NCBI GenBank assembly: GCA_032207245.1 | Contig: CM063503.1 | Coordinates: 63,260,230 to 63,324,229, forward strand | DNA length: 64,000 bases | Source: Pardosa pseudoannulata | Taxonomy: Eukaryota > Arthropoda > Arachnida > Araneae > Lycosidae | Direction: 5' to 3' | Program-made: the position numbers and the translations under genes | In this document: positions 11,210 through 22,194 of the stretch, in pieces | Layout of the letters: the number at the start of each line of letters is the position of its first letter | How positions within the stretch are numbered: the first letter of the stretch is position 1 | The notes under the pieces: model-generated | Databases searched by the model: none | What the model saw: only the letters and a program-made list of their open reading frames with translations | What the model was told of the DNA's origin: nothing

Positions 11210-12650
11210 TTCACCAATATTTTCTTTTCATTATCTAAGGGTTTTAATAATGCTAAATTGGGATTCAATTTTTTCCTTCTTGTGGAGTTTGTTTGGAGTT
11301 TTAATTTTCTTACTAGGTAGTTCATTTTTAAAATGTTCATGAATCTTAAAATTTACATGTTTAATTTTGTTGCTTAATTTTAGCACATTATGTATAGTAT
11401 TTTCTTTTCTTTTTTTTTTAGTTCTTTATTAATTTTAGGGTTTATTTCACAGCCTTTCAGAACATTTTCAAGAATGTTAATTTCTGGTTTTTAGATACTA
11501 TTCAAACTATACATTTGCAAAATATTAGAAATTTCTTTTTCACCATCGCTGTGTTCAATATATGTATTTTTTTCTTTTGGTATTTCTCATATACCTGTAT
11601 ACTTGCATGAATATGTTTACATATGTTGCTTTAAATTATTCGCACATGTATACTGAAACAGATGAAAGCACCCTTTGCAAATTGTGCACTTCAATTTATA
11701 TTGCATGATACAAGTTGGATGTTCAACAATGTAATGATGCTTATGATCTAATTTTTAGTTAATTTCATTCACACTCATAATTATTTACTTTGGTTATCGT
11801 ATTAAGTGTAACTGTATGACTTTTAACATAGCTCTAACTTATTTTAGTTATTCTATATGTATCAACATTTTTCATAAGTTTAATTAATCTTTGAACCTTC
11901 CCCTTATTTTACTAGAGCGAGAATAGTTTTATCTAATCTTTTTAACTTTTTTCTTTCTAGATAAAAATGCTTAAAAGTAAATGCATATTAGTATTATTAG
12001 AAGCAAATTTAAAATATTCCCCAAACTCTTTGGTATCAACTGAACTGAATATTTTTGTTTACAGTATGTAAATAGATAAAATAGATGTTATCAATAATCA
12101 ATAAAGCTTATCTTCATGAATGACATACATTCTTTGTCATTTTTCATATTTTTGAAAATTATGCATGTATTTTAACGTTCAAAAACTTGCCTCATGTAAG
12201 GGTGTGATATGACATATTTATTACCAATGTAATTGTTATTTTAAAACAACACTTCTATAATTACTCTCATCTTAATTTTTTTTTTTAATGGTAAAATATT
12301 TTAGTTTGTCAGCCTGAAACTTACAATGTTGTATTAGTAGAAAATAATTTGTAAAACATACTTTTGTTAACTATCCCATTCATGTCTATTTTACCCCAAT
12401 ATGATATAAATTACTATCAAAATCGGTAAATTCAAAATTTTCAACTTCAATTTGGGTATGATGATCATCTATACGCTCCCTTAAATGCTATGAATCCAAA
12501 TTTTGTGTCACTGGATGGACTTTCTAATCTCCGATTCAAAATCATGTTCACATAATTTTATGTTTTGTTAAAGAATCTTTCTTAATAAAAGGTTTTTTAC
12601 AAATATTGCATCCATTTGATGATTCCATTTTTCATGAAATGAAATATAAA
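11210..12650 (-). pseudogene. decayed C2H2 zinc-finger gene
   Basis: Minus-strand translation shows two C2H2-like remnants. One near 12620-12555 reads CNICKKPFIKKDSLTKHKIM followed by a stop where the second His-containing segment should be. The other near 11695-11610 reads LKCTICKGCFHLFQYTC, then NNLKQHM and a stop. Between them are charged, linker-like pieces broken by many stops. C2H2 fingers normally bind DNA. The frame is too damaged to encode a working protein, and no functional paralogue was recognised in the window. A chance resemblance of one finger is possible; two on the same strand are less likely by chance. Confidence 0.45.
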
Positions 12651-12838
12651 CTTAGCGAATAAGTCAACCACAAAAAAAGCACGTGGTGGCGAATTACTAT
12701 GTAAATACAGCAGTTAAGTGATCTTTTATAATAAAAAGTTTTTCATAAATGTTGCATCCATAGGATGGGCTTATTTTTCATGACATAAAATATAAACTTA
12801 GCGAATAAGTCAACCACAAAAATGCACGTGGCGGCGTG
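12585..12838. repeat. two ~107-bp direct repeat units containing a finger remnant and an E-box
   Basis: Unit one (about 12585-12693) and unit two (about 12732-12838) share ACTTAGCGAATAAGTCAACC, the GTTGCATCCAT/ATTGCATCCAT segment and GCACGTGG-GGCG. The minus strand of unit one gives CNICKKPF and of unit two gives CNIYEKLF, so the duplication took in the zinc-finger piece and one copy has since lost a Cys. Each unit ends with a perfect CACGTG E-box. Confidence 0.65.
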
Positions 12839-12917
12839 CTATAAAAATGCGTGTTATTCCCTGGGCGACGGCACACTATATAAATTCAGCACTACAGTTG
12901 GCGAAATCTCTAGAAAG

Positions 12918-12980
12918 TGTGAACGGAGGGAAGCTGGTTTTGAAGTATAACCCTTCAAAACCAGCTTCCCTCCGTTCACA
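12918..12980. repeat. perfect 28-bp hairpin with a 7-base loop
   Basis: The arm at 12918-12945 (starting TGTGAACGGAGGGAAGCTGG) is exactly complementary to the arm at 12953-12980, leaving the loop TATAACC. It directly precedes the GTGCGCATGCG motif. Such perfect snap-back structures can arise from replication template switching or be part of a fold-back element. As a transcript it would form a 28-bp stem, but nothing here shows it is transcribed. Confidence 0.9.
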
Positions 12981-13036
12981 GTGCGCATGCGTTGGAGTTT
13001 GGAGGCTTGCTGGACACAGACGCTTTTCTGTGCAGA
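12981..13036. repeat. inverted diverged copy of 9197-9262
   Basis: The plus strand here (GCGCATGCGTTGGAGTTTGG, then CTTGCTGGACACAGAC, then CTGTGCAGA) matches the minus strand of 9262-9197 with scattered changes. Both copies carry the NRF1-like GCGCATGCG core. This indicates one repeat family or a duplicated promoter piece in opposite orientations. Confidence 0.65.
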
Positions 13037-13051
13037 AGCTCCTAAAAATTT

Positions 13052-13661
13052 AACTTGCAAATCAACAAATTTGAACTTACATCATCCATGTAATGAAACT
13101 TGCAGTTGCAGTTAAACATAATAGCAGTTAAGAAAAAATACATAATTCAACTAAAATTGGAATAATTTTGTGAATACACTGAAAAACAGATGCAGCAATT
13201 TAGTTAGTACTTAAGAACACTGTAACTCACACACTTACAATATTGTGCTTAAAATGATGTATATAAAGAATTATACATGCAATATATTTTGGAGTACTTT
13301 CTCCATGGTATCTACACTCAAAAACTTTACACAATCAATAGTTATTAGAATAAAGTATAATGAAATTTATACAGATTTAAAAGTTACAGACACAGTAATT
13401 ATATATAGACATTTAATTATAGTTCATACACTTTGTTTTATTATTTTTGAGTACACTAGACCTTTCACCTTATAGCATGCTAAACCTTTGGCAAATCCTG
13501 CCAAATGTTGCGGTTTATCTCAACTTATTGTGCTTACATAAAAATCTATCTATAATAAGTATCTGTATAAAATATGTATAAAATAACATAAATTTTTAAT
13601 ATTTTTCTGTGTGTCTATTCAGAGTGCCAATAAATAAAAAGGATCTTCAATCCAAAATACT
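13052..13661. repeat. segmental duplication, copy A
   Basis: From GCAAATCAACAAATTTGAA to GATCTTCAATCCAAAATAC this segment is nearly identical to 15884-16908 once the solo LTR in the second copy is removed. Shared blocks include GTAATGAAACTTGCAGTTGC, TGGAGTACTTTCTCCATGGT and AGCATGCTAAACCTTTGGCA. It sits upstream, on the minus strand, of the zinc-finger fossil and its direct repeats. Confidence 0.85.
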
Positions 13662-15600
13662 TTTAAAAATTTTAAATAATCCGAAATTCATTTTAAATTT
13701 GTAATAAAATATTTTTGGTAATGCAAAATTTTATGTTCATCCTCAAAAGCAATTTTGTTGGTAATTGACTGAGAAAAATTTCATCGGGCCTACAAGGCCT
13801 GGTGTGCATTCTCATGTAACTGCAGTGGCACTTTTCTTCGTGGGTTAAACAGAATCATAACATATGCCAACAAATGTTTCCTGAATTTTAAACATATTTA
13901 TGCACTAATTTTAAAACATTAAATGCTTTTAAAGTAAATGTAATGGAATATTTTAATGACATAATGTTTTCAGTATTTGAAGGCTCAGAAAAAATATTAT
14001 AGGAGTTCCTGTGTTTAAATTTTATTAAAAATTTTATTGACAAATCGAAGTTTAATTAATATGCATGTTCTCAATAATAGTTGCCTGGTATTGTTTCTAA
14101 CAACCTTTTCATTTTCTGTTTACTTTTATGCATGTTTTAGAAGATTTGACAGACCTTATTTGATAATGATTAGTTAATCTAACCGATAACACTCTGGGAG
14201 AATTTAATTTCAAATAATCGTTGCTTGTGTTATTTATATACATTGAATGATGTATATAAATAACACATCCGATTTCATATAATTCTTTTGGTAACATTTC
14301 CCTTACATTTTGTTAGCAGCTCTCATAAAGAACAAAGAGATAATACAATTTTGACACAGTTTTTTCCATTTCAAAAACCAACACACCCTAAATCATGCAT
14401 ACTTCTAGTACCTTTAGATCTTGAATTCAGAAAAAAGGTCATAAAGTTAGACATGACAGAAGTCCAGTAAGGCTTCATTGCAGTTTAGGGTGACCCCGAT
14501 TTCAAGTCTTTATCTATATTTATCATTTCCTAGTATGCAATTTTTCTCACATATGGCAACCCAAAGTTTTTCAAACTGCAATTGCGAATAAAATTTTTGT
14601 ATACAGTTTGAAGTATTTGAATACTCATAGTTTATGCGTTTTCTTTCATTTTCCTTGCTTTTATAACGTATATACCCATATTTTTTCGTAAATTTCAGTA
14701 GGATTTATAAAATTTTTAAAAATGTTCACGCATTTAAAAATTATAAAATTTGGTACAATCTGTATATAAATTTAATCTGCGCTGTATTTTTCACTATTTT
14801 AATGCTTATAGTTTATGCTTTTTATTGCACTTGTATTGCTCTTATGTTTATCACTGCCATTTTACATGACATGTTGATATTATTAGTGCCAAAAAATATC
14901 ACCAATAAAAGAGGGGGGCACCTTGAACTGCATTTTCACCATAAAGTAGAAAAGGGAAAATGATTAGTTGAAAGCTGATTGAGAAATTGAAGTGCAAAAT
15001 TGAATTTCAAAGTTCATTTCTTTCAACATACAGCAGTAGTATAAGGCATTTAAAATATGCAAAGATAATTTAAAACCTGACCAGGCAGCTATGCACACAT
15101 ATATTTCTCAAAATTAATTTAGCAAATTTTTTAAAGTAGTTCAGTCATTTCAATTTGGAAACTCTCGAATTCAGTTGACACTGCATACTGGATTAATATG
15201 TGGAGCTGATACAACTTAGCTTATATTCTCCTTTATATCACCTCTTAATGACCATAGTTCACCTGTTAATAAGTTGTTAAAGTCTTAGGGATTTGTCTAA
15301 TTTGACAAGTCAAAATCTGTACCAAAATGTATACGAAATATACGAAAAAGGCAATGAATGGGGGTTAGATGTAAAACTACAAATTTTAAAAGCTTACAGT
15401 TGTTTTACAGCTAATATAAATACTGAGGAAGTACGATTTTTTTTAAGTTAAGAAACGGGAATAGGCTTTTCAATTTTATTTTAATGTTTAATACATTAAG
15501 CGTTTTATACTTTCTGTAACGGGGTATTTGTTATTTTCATCTTGAAGTGAATCGAGATGTGGTAGAGTTAAAAACAAATTAATACTCAGATAAAGTGAAA
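13662..15600. other. AT-rich sequence between duplication copies
   Basis: No intact gene was found. A minus-strand piece near 13850-13790 reads KCHCSYMRMHTRPCRPDE, faintly like a further C2H2 finger and linker, but is too short to call. A perfect hairpin lies at 14226-14267. Confidence 0.4.
14226..14267. repeat. perfect 18-bp hairpin with a 6-base loop
   Basis: TGTGTTATTTATATACAT (14226-14243) is exactly complementary to ATGTATATAAATAACACA (14250-14267); the loop is TGAATG. Its origin is unknown. Confidence 0.85.
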
Positions 15601-15663
15601 TATGTATTTAATCATGATAGATCTTATATTATTTCTATATTATAAATTGGTGTCTACACTTAC

Positions 15664-15781
15664 GCCAAGTGTTATCATTTCGAAGCATGAGATAATGGTC
15701 ACCAATAATATTCAGAGAAGGTTCTTTTTTAATCTCTGTCGGTTCACCCTGACTGGTTTGACATTCATTACCATCTGACAT
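15664..15781 (-). CDS. candidate first coding exon of an unidentified gene
   Basis: An ATG at 15781 opens a minus-strand frame of 39 codons starting MSDGNECQTSQGEPTEIKKE, ending exactly at a consensus donor GTAAGTGT (AACACTTGGC|GTAAGT). The peptide is acidic and polar, with an IKKEP motif of the kind often found N-terminal in zinc-finger transcription factors. The duplicated segment 15876-16915 lies directly upstream, just as its twin lies upstream of the zinc-finger fossil, which hints that these were paralogous genes. No second exon was found, so this may be an isolated relic. Confidence 0.35.
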
Positions 15782-15875
15782 ATTGTTCAAATGAGAATTG
15801 TCTTCATTTTCTTTCAATTTCACAAACTTCCATGATTATGATATTTATAATGAATTAGCACATCTACGACTAAAA

Positions 15876-16915
15876 ATTTTACTCGCAAATCAACAAATTT
15901 GAATTTACATCATCCATGTAATGAAACTTGCAGTTGCAGTTAAACTTAATAGCAGTTAAGAAAAAATACATAATTCAACTAAAATTGGAAAAATTTTGTG
16001 AATACTGTGAAAAACAGATTTGTAGTTAGTACTTAAGAACATTGTAACTCACACACTTATAATATTGAGCTTAAAGTGATGTATATTAGTAAAGAATTAT
16101 ACATGCAATATATTTTGGAGTACTTTCTCCATGGTATCTACACTCAAAAACTTTACACAATCAATAGTTATTAGAATAAAGTATAATGAAATCTATACAG
16201 AGTTAAACGTTACAGACATAGGAATTATATATAGACATTTATATTTCATACACTTTGTATTGTAAAATATTCTTTATTTTCCCTCCAAAAGCTATCCCCC
16301 TCTCCGGGAATACTGGTGCGTCTTTTGGAGCATATTCTTCTCCTCTCTGAAATGCGGGGAAATCCTTACCCTCCCCCTATTTGGAGTGGAGGCGAAGTTA
16401 CTCTCCTAACTGGAGAGAGGCTAGGGGGCCTGGGATTGGCTAGAAAGGCTTTGTCCGAGGAGGTTATTCTCGGACTGTTGGAAGTTCGTGACCCGGTGTT
16501 CGGGGAGATCGACGCTTGCTTTTCTCGAAGTATGTTTGCGCCTAGCGTAACGGAGTTTTTTAAATGCTTATAATGCTCCTTGTATATAATTGTAGAAATA
16601 ATGAGGTAATGTACATAGCTGTGAGTGTTGGAATAAAACCCAGAAAATCCAAGAAGCTTGTCTCGGCTCGCTTACTACGTCACAGTATCTATTTTTGAGT
16701 ACGCTAGACCTTTCGCCTTTTAGCATGCTAAACCTTTGGCAAATCCTGCCACCTGTTGCGGTTTATCTCAACTAATTGTGCTTACATAAAAATCTATCTA
16801 TAATAAGTATCTGTATAAAATATGTATAAAATAACATAAATTTTTAATATTTTTCTATGTGTCTTTTCGGAGTGCCAATAAATAAAAAGGATCTTCAATC
16901 CAAAATACTTTAAAA
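15876..16915. repeat. segmental duplication, copy B, interrupted by a solo LTR
   Basis: This copy matches 13052-13661 over both flanks of the solo LTR at 16261-16684. Similarity stops abruptly near 16915, where Ty3/gypsy sequence begins. The LTR is absent from copy A, so it inserted after the duplication, or copy A derives from an empty ancestral state. Confidence 0.85.
16261..16684. mobile_element. solo LTR (424 bp) with 4-bp target-site duplication
   Basis: The insertion starts TGTAAAATATTC and ends CTACGTCACA, giving TG...CA termini, and is flanked by GTAT at 16257-16260 and again at 16685-16688. The empty site is visible in copy A of the surrounding duplication. It contains AATAAA near 16630, as expected of an LTR polyadenylation signal. 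The 85-codon frame at 16316-16573 is probably fortuitous. The 4-bp duplication suits Ty3/gypsy better than BEL/Pao. Confidence 0.82.
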
Positions 16916-16929
16916 AACGTCAACTAGAA

Positions 16930-17318
16930 GAGTTAAAACGTCAACTAGAAGAATTAAAAGCGGCCGACTTGATTGAACCATCGGATAGTCCTGTTAAGTT
17001 TTCCTCTTTTAATGATAAAGAAAAAACAAAATAATACACAAAACCTTGTAGATCAAAAATACAGATTGGTTGTTGATTATCGTCGCTTAAACACTCATTT
17101 GAAATACCTGCGACACAATCTTCCTTTAGTTAATCACTTATTAGAGAATTTGCGTGGATGAAATTTTTTTACATCTTTGGATTTGTCTTCCTCCTTTTGG
17201 CAAATTTCGTTAAAACCCGAAGACCGAGATATAACAACTTTTAGTTCACCATTTGGATGTTTTAGATTTAAAGTCCTCCCTCAAGGATTAAACCTATCCC
17301 CCGAATTATCTTGTAAAT
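16930..17318 (+). pseudogene. partial Ty3/gypsy reverse transcriptase, duplicate of 17908-18291
   Basis: The sequence carries the same YRLVVDYRRLN and LPLVNHLLENLRG segments as the RT downstream. It has an extra base in the PSDSPV region and a TGA directly after LRG (where the downstream copy reads LRGSNF), and breaks off just after PQGLNLSPEL. At the left edge the 22-base unit CGTCAACTAGAAGA-TTAAAA occurs twice in tandem. It is a fragment of the same family, probably from an older copy or a tandem rearrangement. Confidence 0.8.
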
Positions 17319-17359
17319 TGATACATTAATATCGGGTAGTACGAATTTGAAAATTCGGG

Positions 17360-17641
17360 ATGCTAATTCCTCATCCTCCTTTAAATAATGTCATTACAAA
17401 TCGCTCTGCTGAATTGAGCTCGAAAATGAAACTGTCACCTTTTGAAACTCGATCAGTGTTCCTCACACTAGACATGCCTTTAAAGGAAGGAGATGAAATA
17501 TTTTCCCCTACCATGAGAAATTCCAATATTGAATTGCCTCTTACCCTGTGCAAAGTAGATTCTCGTAAGCAAAGTGCAGTTCAAATTGCGAATTTAACAG
17601 CGAGAAAAATTTTCCTGAACAAAAATATCGATTTGGTATAG
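17360..17641 (+). pseudogene. region between protease and reverse transcriptase
   Basis: A 93-codon frame ends IANLTARKIFLNKNIDLV, which looks like the beta-strand segment between protease and RT in Ty3/gypsy polyproteins. A stop (TAG at 17639-17641) separates it from the RT frame. No protease DSG/DTG motif is visible in the preserved part. Confidence 0.5.
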
Positions 17642-17721
17642 CCTCTACAGATCTTAAAGTCAGAGATATAGAAATTATAAAACAAATCAGACAACAGGAA
17701 TTAAAAGAATCGGATTTTCAA

Positions 17722-18858
17722 TTGGACCACCTTGATCCGGTTACACGAAAAGAGTTTTTAAAATTATTTTTCGAATTTTCAGTCATTTTTAGCAAACGAC
17801 TATATACGATTGGTAAAACGAATGCTATATCACCCATTTTTCATGTTGACACATCTCAACTTCCTTCTACTCGTCCTTATAATATACCCCAGGCCTTACA
17901 GGCTGAGTTAAAACGTCAAATAGAAGAATTAAAAGCGGCCGACTTGATTGAACCATCGGATAGTCCTGTTAGTTTTCCTCTTTTAATGATAAAGAAAAAA
18001 CAAAATAATACACAAAACCCTGTAGATCAAAAATACAGATTGGTTGTTGATTATCGTCGCTTAAACACTCATTTGAAATTCCCGCGACACAATCTTCCTC
18101 TAGTTAATCACTTATTAGAGAATTTGCGTGGATCAAATTTTTTTACATCTTTGGATTTGTCTTCCTCCTTTTGGCAAATTCCGTTAAAACCCGAAGACCG
18201 AGATATAACAACTTTTAGTTCACCATTCGGATGTTTTAGATTTAAAGTCCTCCCTCAAGGATTAAACCTATCCCCCGAATTATTTTGTAAATTATCTGAT
18301 AAACTTTTATCTCCTATTACAGAGCTTAATATCTCTAATTATATCGATGATTTCTGCCTCGGAGCTACAAACGCTTCTCAAATGATCTTTAAATTACGAA
18401 AACTCTTTGAGCGTTTCAGGTTATTCGGACTCACATTAAATCCAGAAAAATGTTCTTTTATGCGTTCGGAAATTAACTTTTTGGGTCACAAATTAAATAA
18501 TTCAGGTATTACACCGCTACATGACAATATTAAGAAAATCATGAATTTCCCAGCACCTAATACAGTTCGAAAAGTCCGTAGATTTTGCGGCTTAGTAGGA
18601 TATTACCGTCGTTTCATACAAAATTTTTCAGAATTAACTGCTCCATTGACAAATTTCATTAGAAAAAGACAAAAATTTATTTGGACACCCGAAGCGCAAA
18701 ACTCTTTCGAGGTACTTAAAGTTAAACTCTCCCAGTATCCTATCTTAATTCATCCAGACTACGACAAAGAATTTATTTTGTCAACGGATAGCAATGACAC
18801 CGCTTTAGGTGCAATGTTAGGGCAGAGAGATAATTTTGGCATTATACATCCTATAGCC

Positions 18859-18913
<55 letters not shown>

Positions 18914-19137
18914 GCTCAATTACGATATACTATTATGGAAAAGGAATTACTGGCAATTGTAGAAGCTATTAAAAGTTTCAAATACTATATTTACGGTCGC
19001 GAATTTACTATTCGCTGCGATAATGCTGCAATTACAAAACTGTCAAAACTTGAAAGCCCTTGTAACAGAATAACTCGTTTGCATATCTAGCAGAATTTAA
19101 TTATCATTTCGAGCTAGTTAAATCTGAAGACAATCAA
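17722..19137 (+). pseudogene. Ty3/gypsy reverse transcriptase and RNase H, interrupted
   Basis: RT contains IEPSDSPVSFP, YRLVVDYRRLN and FTSLDLSSSFWQIPL. The catalytic box reads NYIDDF, i.e. YIDD, near 18340. RNase H starts with LSTDSNDTALGAMLG and is broken after HPIAY by an A run (18863-18911); it resumes with TAQLRYTIMEKELLAIVEAI. A further small deletion near 19085 shifts the frame before the NYHFELVKSEDNQVADILSR segment. Not translatable as one product. Confidence 0.85.
18863..18911 (+). repeat. 49-base poly(A) tract inside RNase H
   Basis: Exactly where about six conserved RNase H residues would be encoded, there is an uninterrupted run of 49 A's followed by in-family coding sequence. 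It may be a sequencing or assembly artefact, or a true insertion of poly(A). Confidence 0.95.
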
Positions 19138-20357
19138 GTGGCAGATATACTCTCTAGAGACTCTTTTGTTAACAGCATACAAATTGATTTACCCACCATC
19201 TTTGACATTAAAGACGCTCAACGCGTTGACCCGAAATTATCATGTCTAATTTTAGAACTTGAGAATGCTCCGCACTATTCGAAAAATTCTTATTTCCTGA
19301 AAAACGGACTTCTGATGCACACAGCCTCAGTTCCGCGCTTAGGAAGATCGCATACAGTTCGTCAAATTGTTATCCCTGAAAAATACAAACCGCATATCCT
19401 AGCAGCAAAACATCTTCCGCATTTCGGACACTTAAAAACTTATGATGCTATCCGAGAAAAATATTTTTGGGAAGGCTTATATTCGGATACAAAAAATTAT
19501 GTTGATTCATGCAAGCATTGTATGGCATATAAATCTCCAAATAAATTTCCTCCTGTACCACTACAACGACATTACATGCCTTCTAGACCTATGGAATATG
19601 TATCATGCGATTACATTGGTAAACTCCCGACAACAAACAGAGGAAACTCTTATATATTAACATTTATAGACCACTTTACAAAATTTGTAAAACTCTACCC
19701 CGTTCCTGACCAAACAGCGAAGACTACCGCAGACAAATTTTTAGATTTCGCTTGCACTTTCAGATTTCCCGAATACCTTTTAAGTGATAAAGCTACTTGC
19801 TTCATGAGTGAAGTTTTCAAAAACCTTTGTTCACGTCTAGGTGTAGTTAAATTAAACATTTCGACGCTGAATCCACGCTCTAATGGTCAGTCGGAACAAA
19901 TTAACAAATCTATCAAAAAATCTTTATTTTTGCACAACAAACACAACAATGGGACGACCACATCAATTATTACGAATTATTATATAACTCCAGTTTACAT
20001 TCTACAACAAACGAAAAACCTGCTTATTTACATTTATCTTACGACCCTATATTGCCCACTGACGTTTTAAATGAGAAAAAGCCACATACAAAACCATCAT
20101 ACCCTGATTATGTTTCAACAAAAACCTCTCAATTACAATATACTTTCGAAAAACTCCGTGATAATCTAGTTAAAGCAGCTGAGACACAAGAAGAATATCA
20201 ACATAAATCTGCAAAATATAGAGATTTCTATCCTGGCCAATTCGTGTATATGTTCTCTCCTGATAGTGACAGACAATCCCACCTTCCTAAACGAAAAAAT
20301 TATATCGGCCCCATGCGTATTCTAACAAAAATGAAAAATAAAAGTACAGTTTTATGA
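19138..20357 (+). pseudogene. Ty3/gypsy integrase, frameshifted near its end
   Basis: The integrase shows the HHCC domain (HFGHLKT ... SCKHC), the first Asp in CDYIGKLP, the second in LLSDKATCF and the Glu in NGQSEQINKS. The frame shifts near 19990-20050, and a second frame (20052-20357) continues with KTSQLQYTFEKLRDNL and FYPGQFVYMFSPD, the usual C-terminal part. Integrase inserts element cDNA into host DNA. This copy needs at least one frame correction and is not functional as assembled. Confidence 0.85.
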
Positions 20358-20636
20358 ACTGGTACTAAAAAAATAAGAAAAAGAAAGAAAATTTTTCGTG
20401 GATCATCACAATTTTTAAGATTTTAAAAATTTTTATTTTAATATTTTATAATTTTTATTTAATTTTCTTTTTTTAGAATGGATGAATAAAGGAAGATTAG
20501 GGATAGAGGGAAAAGGAAGACTTAAGAAGGAAATTTACGGATAGATGATGATGAAATTTGAGGGGAAGCAAGAGTCATTGTGGCGCCATCTTGTATCGGC
20601 GCGAAGGAAATATAATTAAGTAAATTTGGAAGAAAA
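20358..20636. other. A/T-rich spacer between retroelements
   Basis: It holds the untranslated tail of the gypsy element on one side and that of the minus-strand non-LTR fragment on the other. No LTR edge was recognised. Confidence 0.4.
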
Positions 20637-21485
20637 TTAAAATGAAAATGATTTACGGGAGCATTGCAGCACGAGGCCGCTATCATAATCAGGAAGTTCA
20701 GCAATAATTTCGTTATTAATGTTATTAATTTTATTATAAAAGTTAATGGAATGTTTAATACAAATTTCTTTAAAGGTTAAAATATTTAAATCTCTTCTAA
20801 TGACATCATTACGGAGGTAACGCGGAGCTCTTGCTATTCCTCGTAGAATTTGATTATGAGCACGATTAAGCAAATTTAAATTAGCTGGGAACGCAAAAGA
20901 CCAGACTGGTGCTGCATAAATGGTAGCAGGAAGTATTACTGTTTTATACAGTAATACTTTATTATGGATAGATAAATGTGGGCCAAATAATAGTGAATTA
21001 AGTTCGACTTTCCTGGCAATCATTACATTTCTAACATTGGTGATATGCTTATTCCAAGTGAGGCGCCTATCGATGGTGACACCCAAGTACTTCACTGAGT
21101 TCTCCCATTCGATTACCTCGCCGTATAATTGCAACCGAGGAGGAAGTTTAAAGGAGCGACTACAATAAATTGCCTGACATTTGCCAGGATTTATTTTAAT
21201 CTTCCATTTAGTGAACCATGTTTCCAGAGCAGATAAACGGTGTTGGATATAAGAAGTTACACTATTGATGTGATGTGCAGAAGTATAAATTGCCGTATCA
21301 TCAGCATAAAGAGCAATTGAAGTTAAGTCAGATTTAGGTATATCGTTAGTAAAAATGTTAAATAAAGTTGGTCCTAAAATAGAGCCTTGCTGGACTCCGG
21401 CAGTGATGGGTTTACAATTAGAATAAGTGTTGTTGATACGAAAGACTAAAAGATGACGATAAGTGATAGACAGTTTTTAGCAAGG
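20637..21485 (-). pseudogene. jockey-like non-LTR reverse transcriptase fragment (copy 1)
   Basis: Minus-strand reading gives AGVQQGSILGPTLFN, the catalytic segment LYADDTAIY near 21300, then WKIKINPGKCQAI and VKYLGVTIDRRLTWNKHI, and the C-terminal LLYKTVILPATIYAAPVW region. This order is that of jockey-clade ORF2 proteins, which reverse-transcribe RNA on nicked target DNA. Upstream fingers and the endonuclease are missing, so the copy is 5'-truncated near 21485, as is usual for such elements. The frame from the RT box to the end is open apart from the damaged N-terminal edge. Confidence 0.85.
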
Positions 21486-22194
21486 TCAAGGTAATTGGTT
21501 TTTACGGAGTACCTAGCAGTGATTAAAAGCACTACTTCAAACTCCGAACGAAAAAAGATCAAAAACATAATTTGGTGCAGAAATAAAAACAGAAAAGCCA
21601 AACAGAAATTTAATACGCTTACAGCGGCTTCCGAAAAGACGAAAGAAAAATGCTGTAAGGTGTAAAAATCGTTCACATACAATGCATATGTGAAAAACAA
21701 CAAGTTGAATGATTAAAAATAATCATTCTCTACCTTGAACAATGACAAAACAACGAAAAACACAGTAAGTTTGATAAATTTCACTTGGCCAGAGCACAAA
21801 AAGGTAAAAATGGGAATATAACTCAGTAGCGCCATCTATGAGTCGCGATGCGAGTTAAAAGACACTGATAGGTTTACAGTTGAAAAATAATTGAAAATAA
21901 ATGATAAAAATAACACAAAATACTCCAGGTACTAGAAAATACAACATAAAAAGACAAAAAGATATTTTATATTTGTTTTTATAAAATTTTAACATTTTTT
22001 TGTAGTTTTTAAAAGTTTAAAAACAGTTTTTTGGTTTTTTAAATTTTTTCAAGACAGCACAGGACAAAACACAATTAAATCAAGATAAAATTGTGAGTCA
22101 AGATAGCAGAATGATACGAAACCCCCTAATTAATGGGAGCATGAGTAAGTTAAGAAAAAACAAGATAAATGATAAATTTAGAATTTGGAAAAAA
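21486..22194. other. non-coding sequence between non-LTR fragments
   Basis: AT-rich, with one GC-richer patch (GTAGCGCCATCTATGAGTCG near 21828). It is probably the 3' untranslated part of the split jockey-like element. No gene seen. Confidence 0.4.

Larger units (their letters stand above)
16916..20357 (+). mobile_element. broken Ty3/gypsy retrotransposon with a repeated RT segment
   Basis: Plus-strand order: a partial RT piece (16930-17318), a protease-to-RT region (17360-17641), a second and full RT (17722-18864), RNase H and integrase. The first RT piece duplicates 17908-18291 with small changes. Gag and both LTRs were not found. The reading frame is disrupted by stops, frameshifts and a 49-base A run. 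No edges with target-site duplication are visible; the left edge abuts duplication copy B. Confidence 0.85.

Noticed and set aside
16316..16573. An 85-codon frame as a gene
   Set aside because: It lies wholly within the solo LTR at 16261-16684 and resembles no known protein.
20920..21168. Plus-strand frames over retroelement coding regions (also 3921-4196, 23587-24031, 39440-39784 and others)
   Set aside because: They are antisense shadows of RT, integrase or Gag frames.
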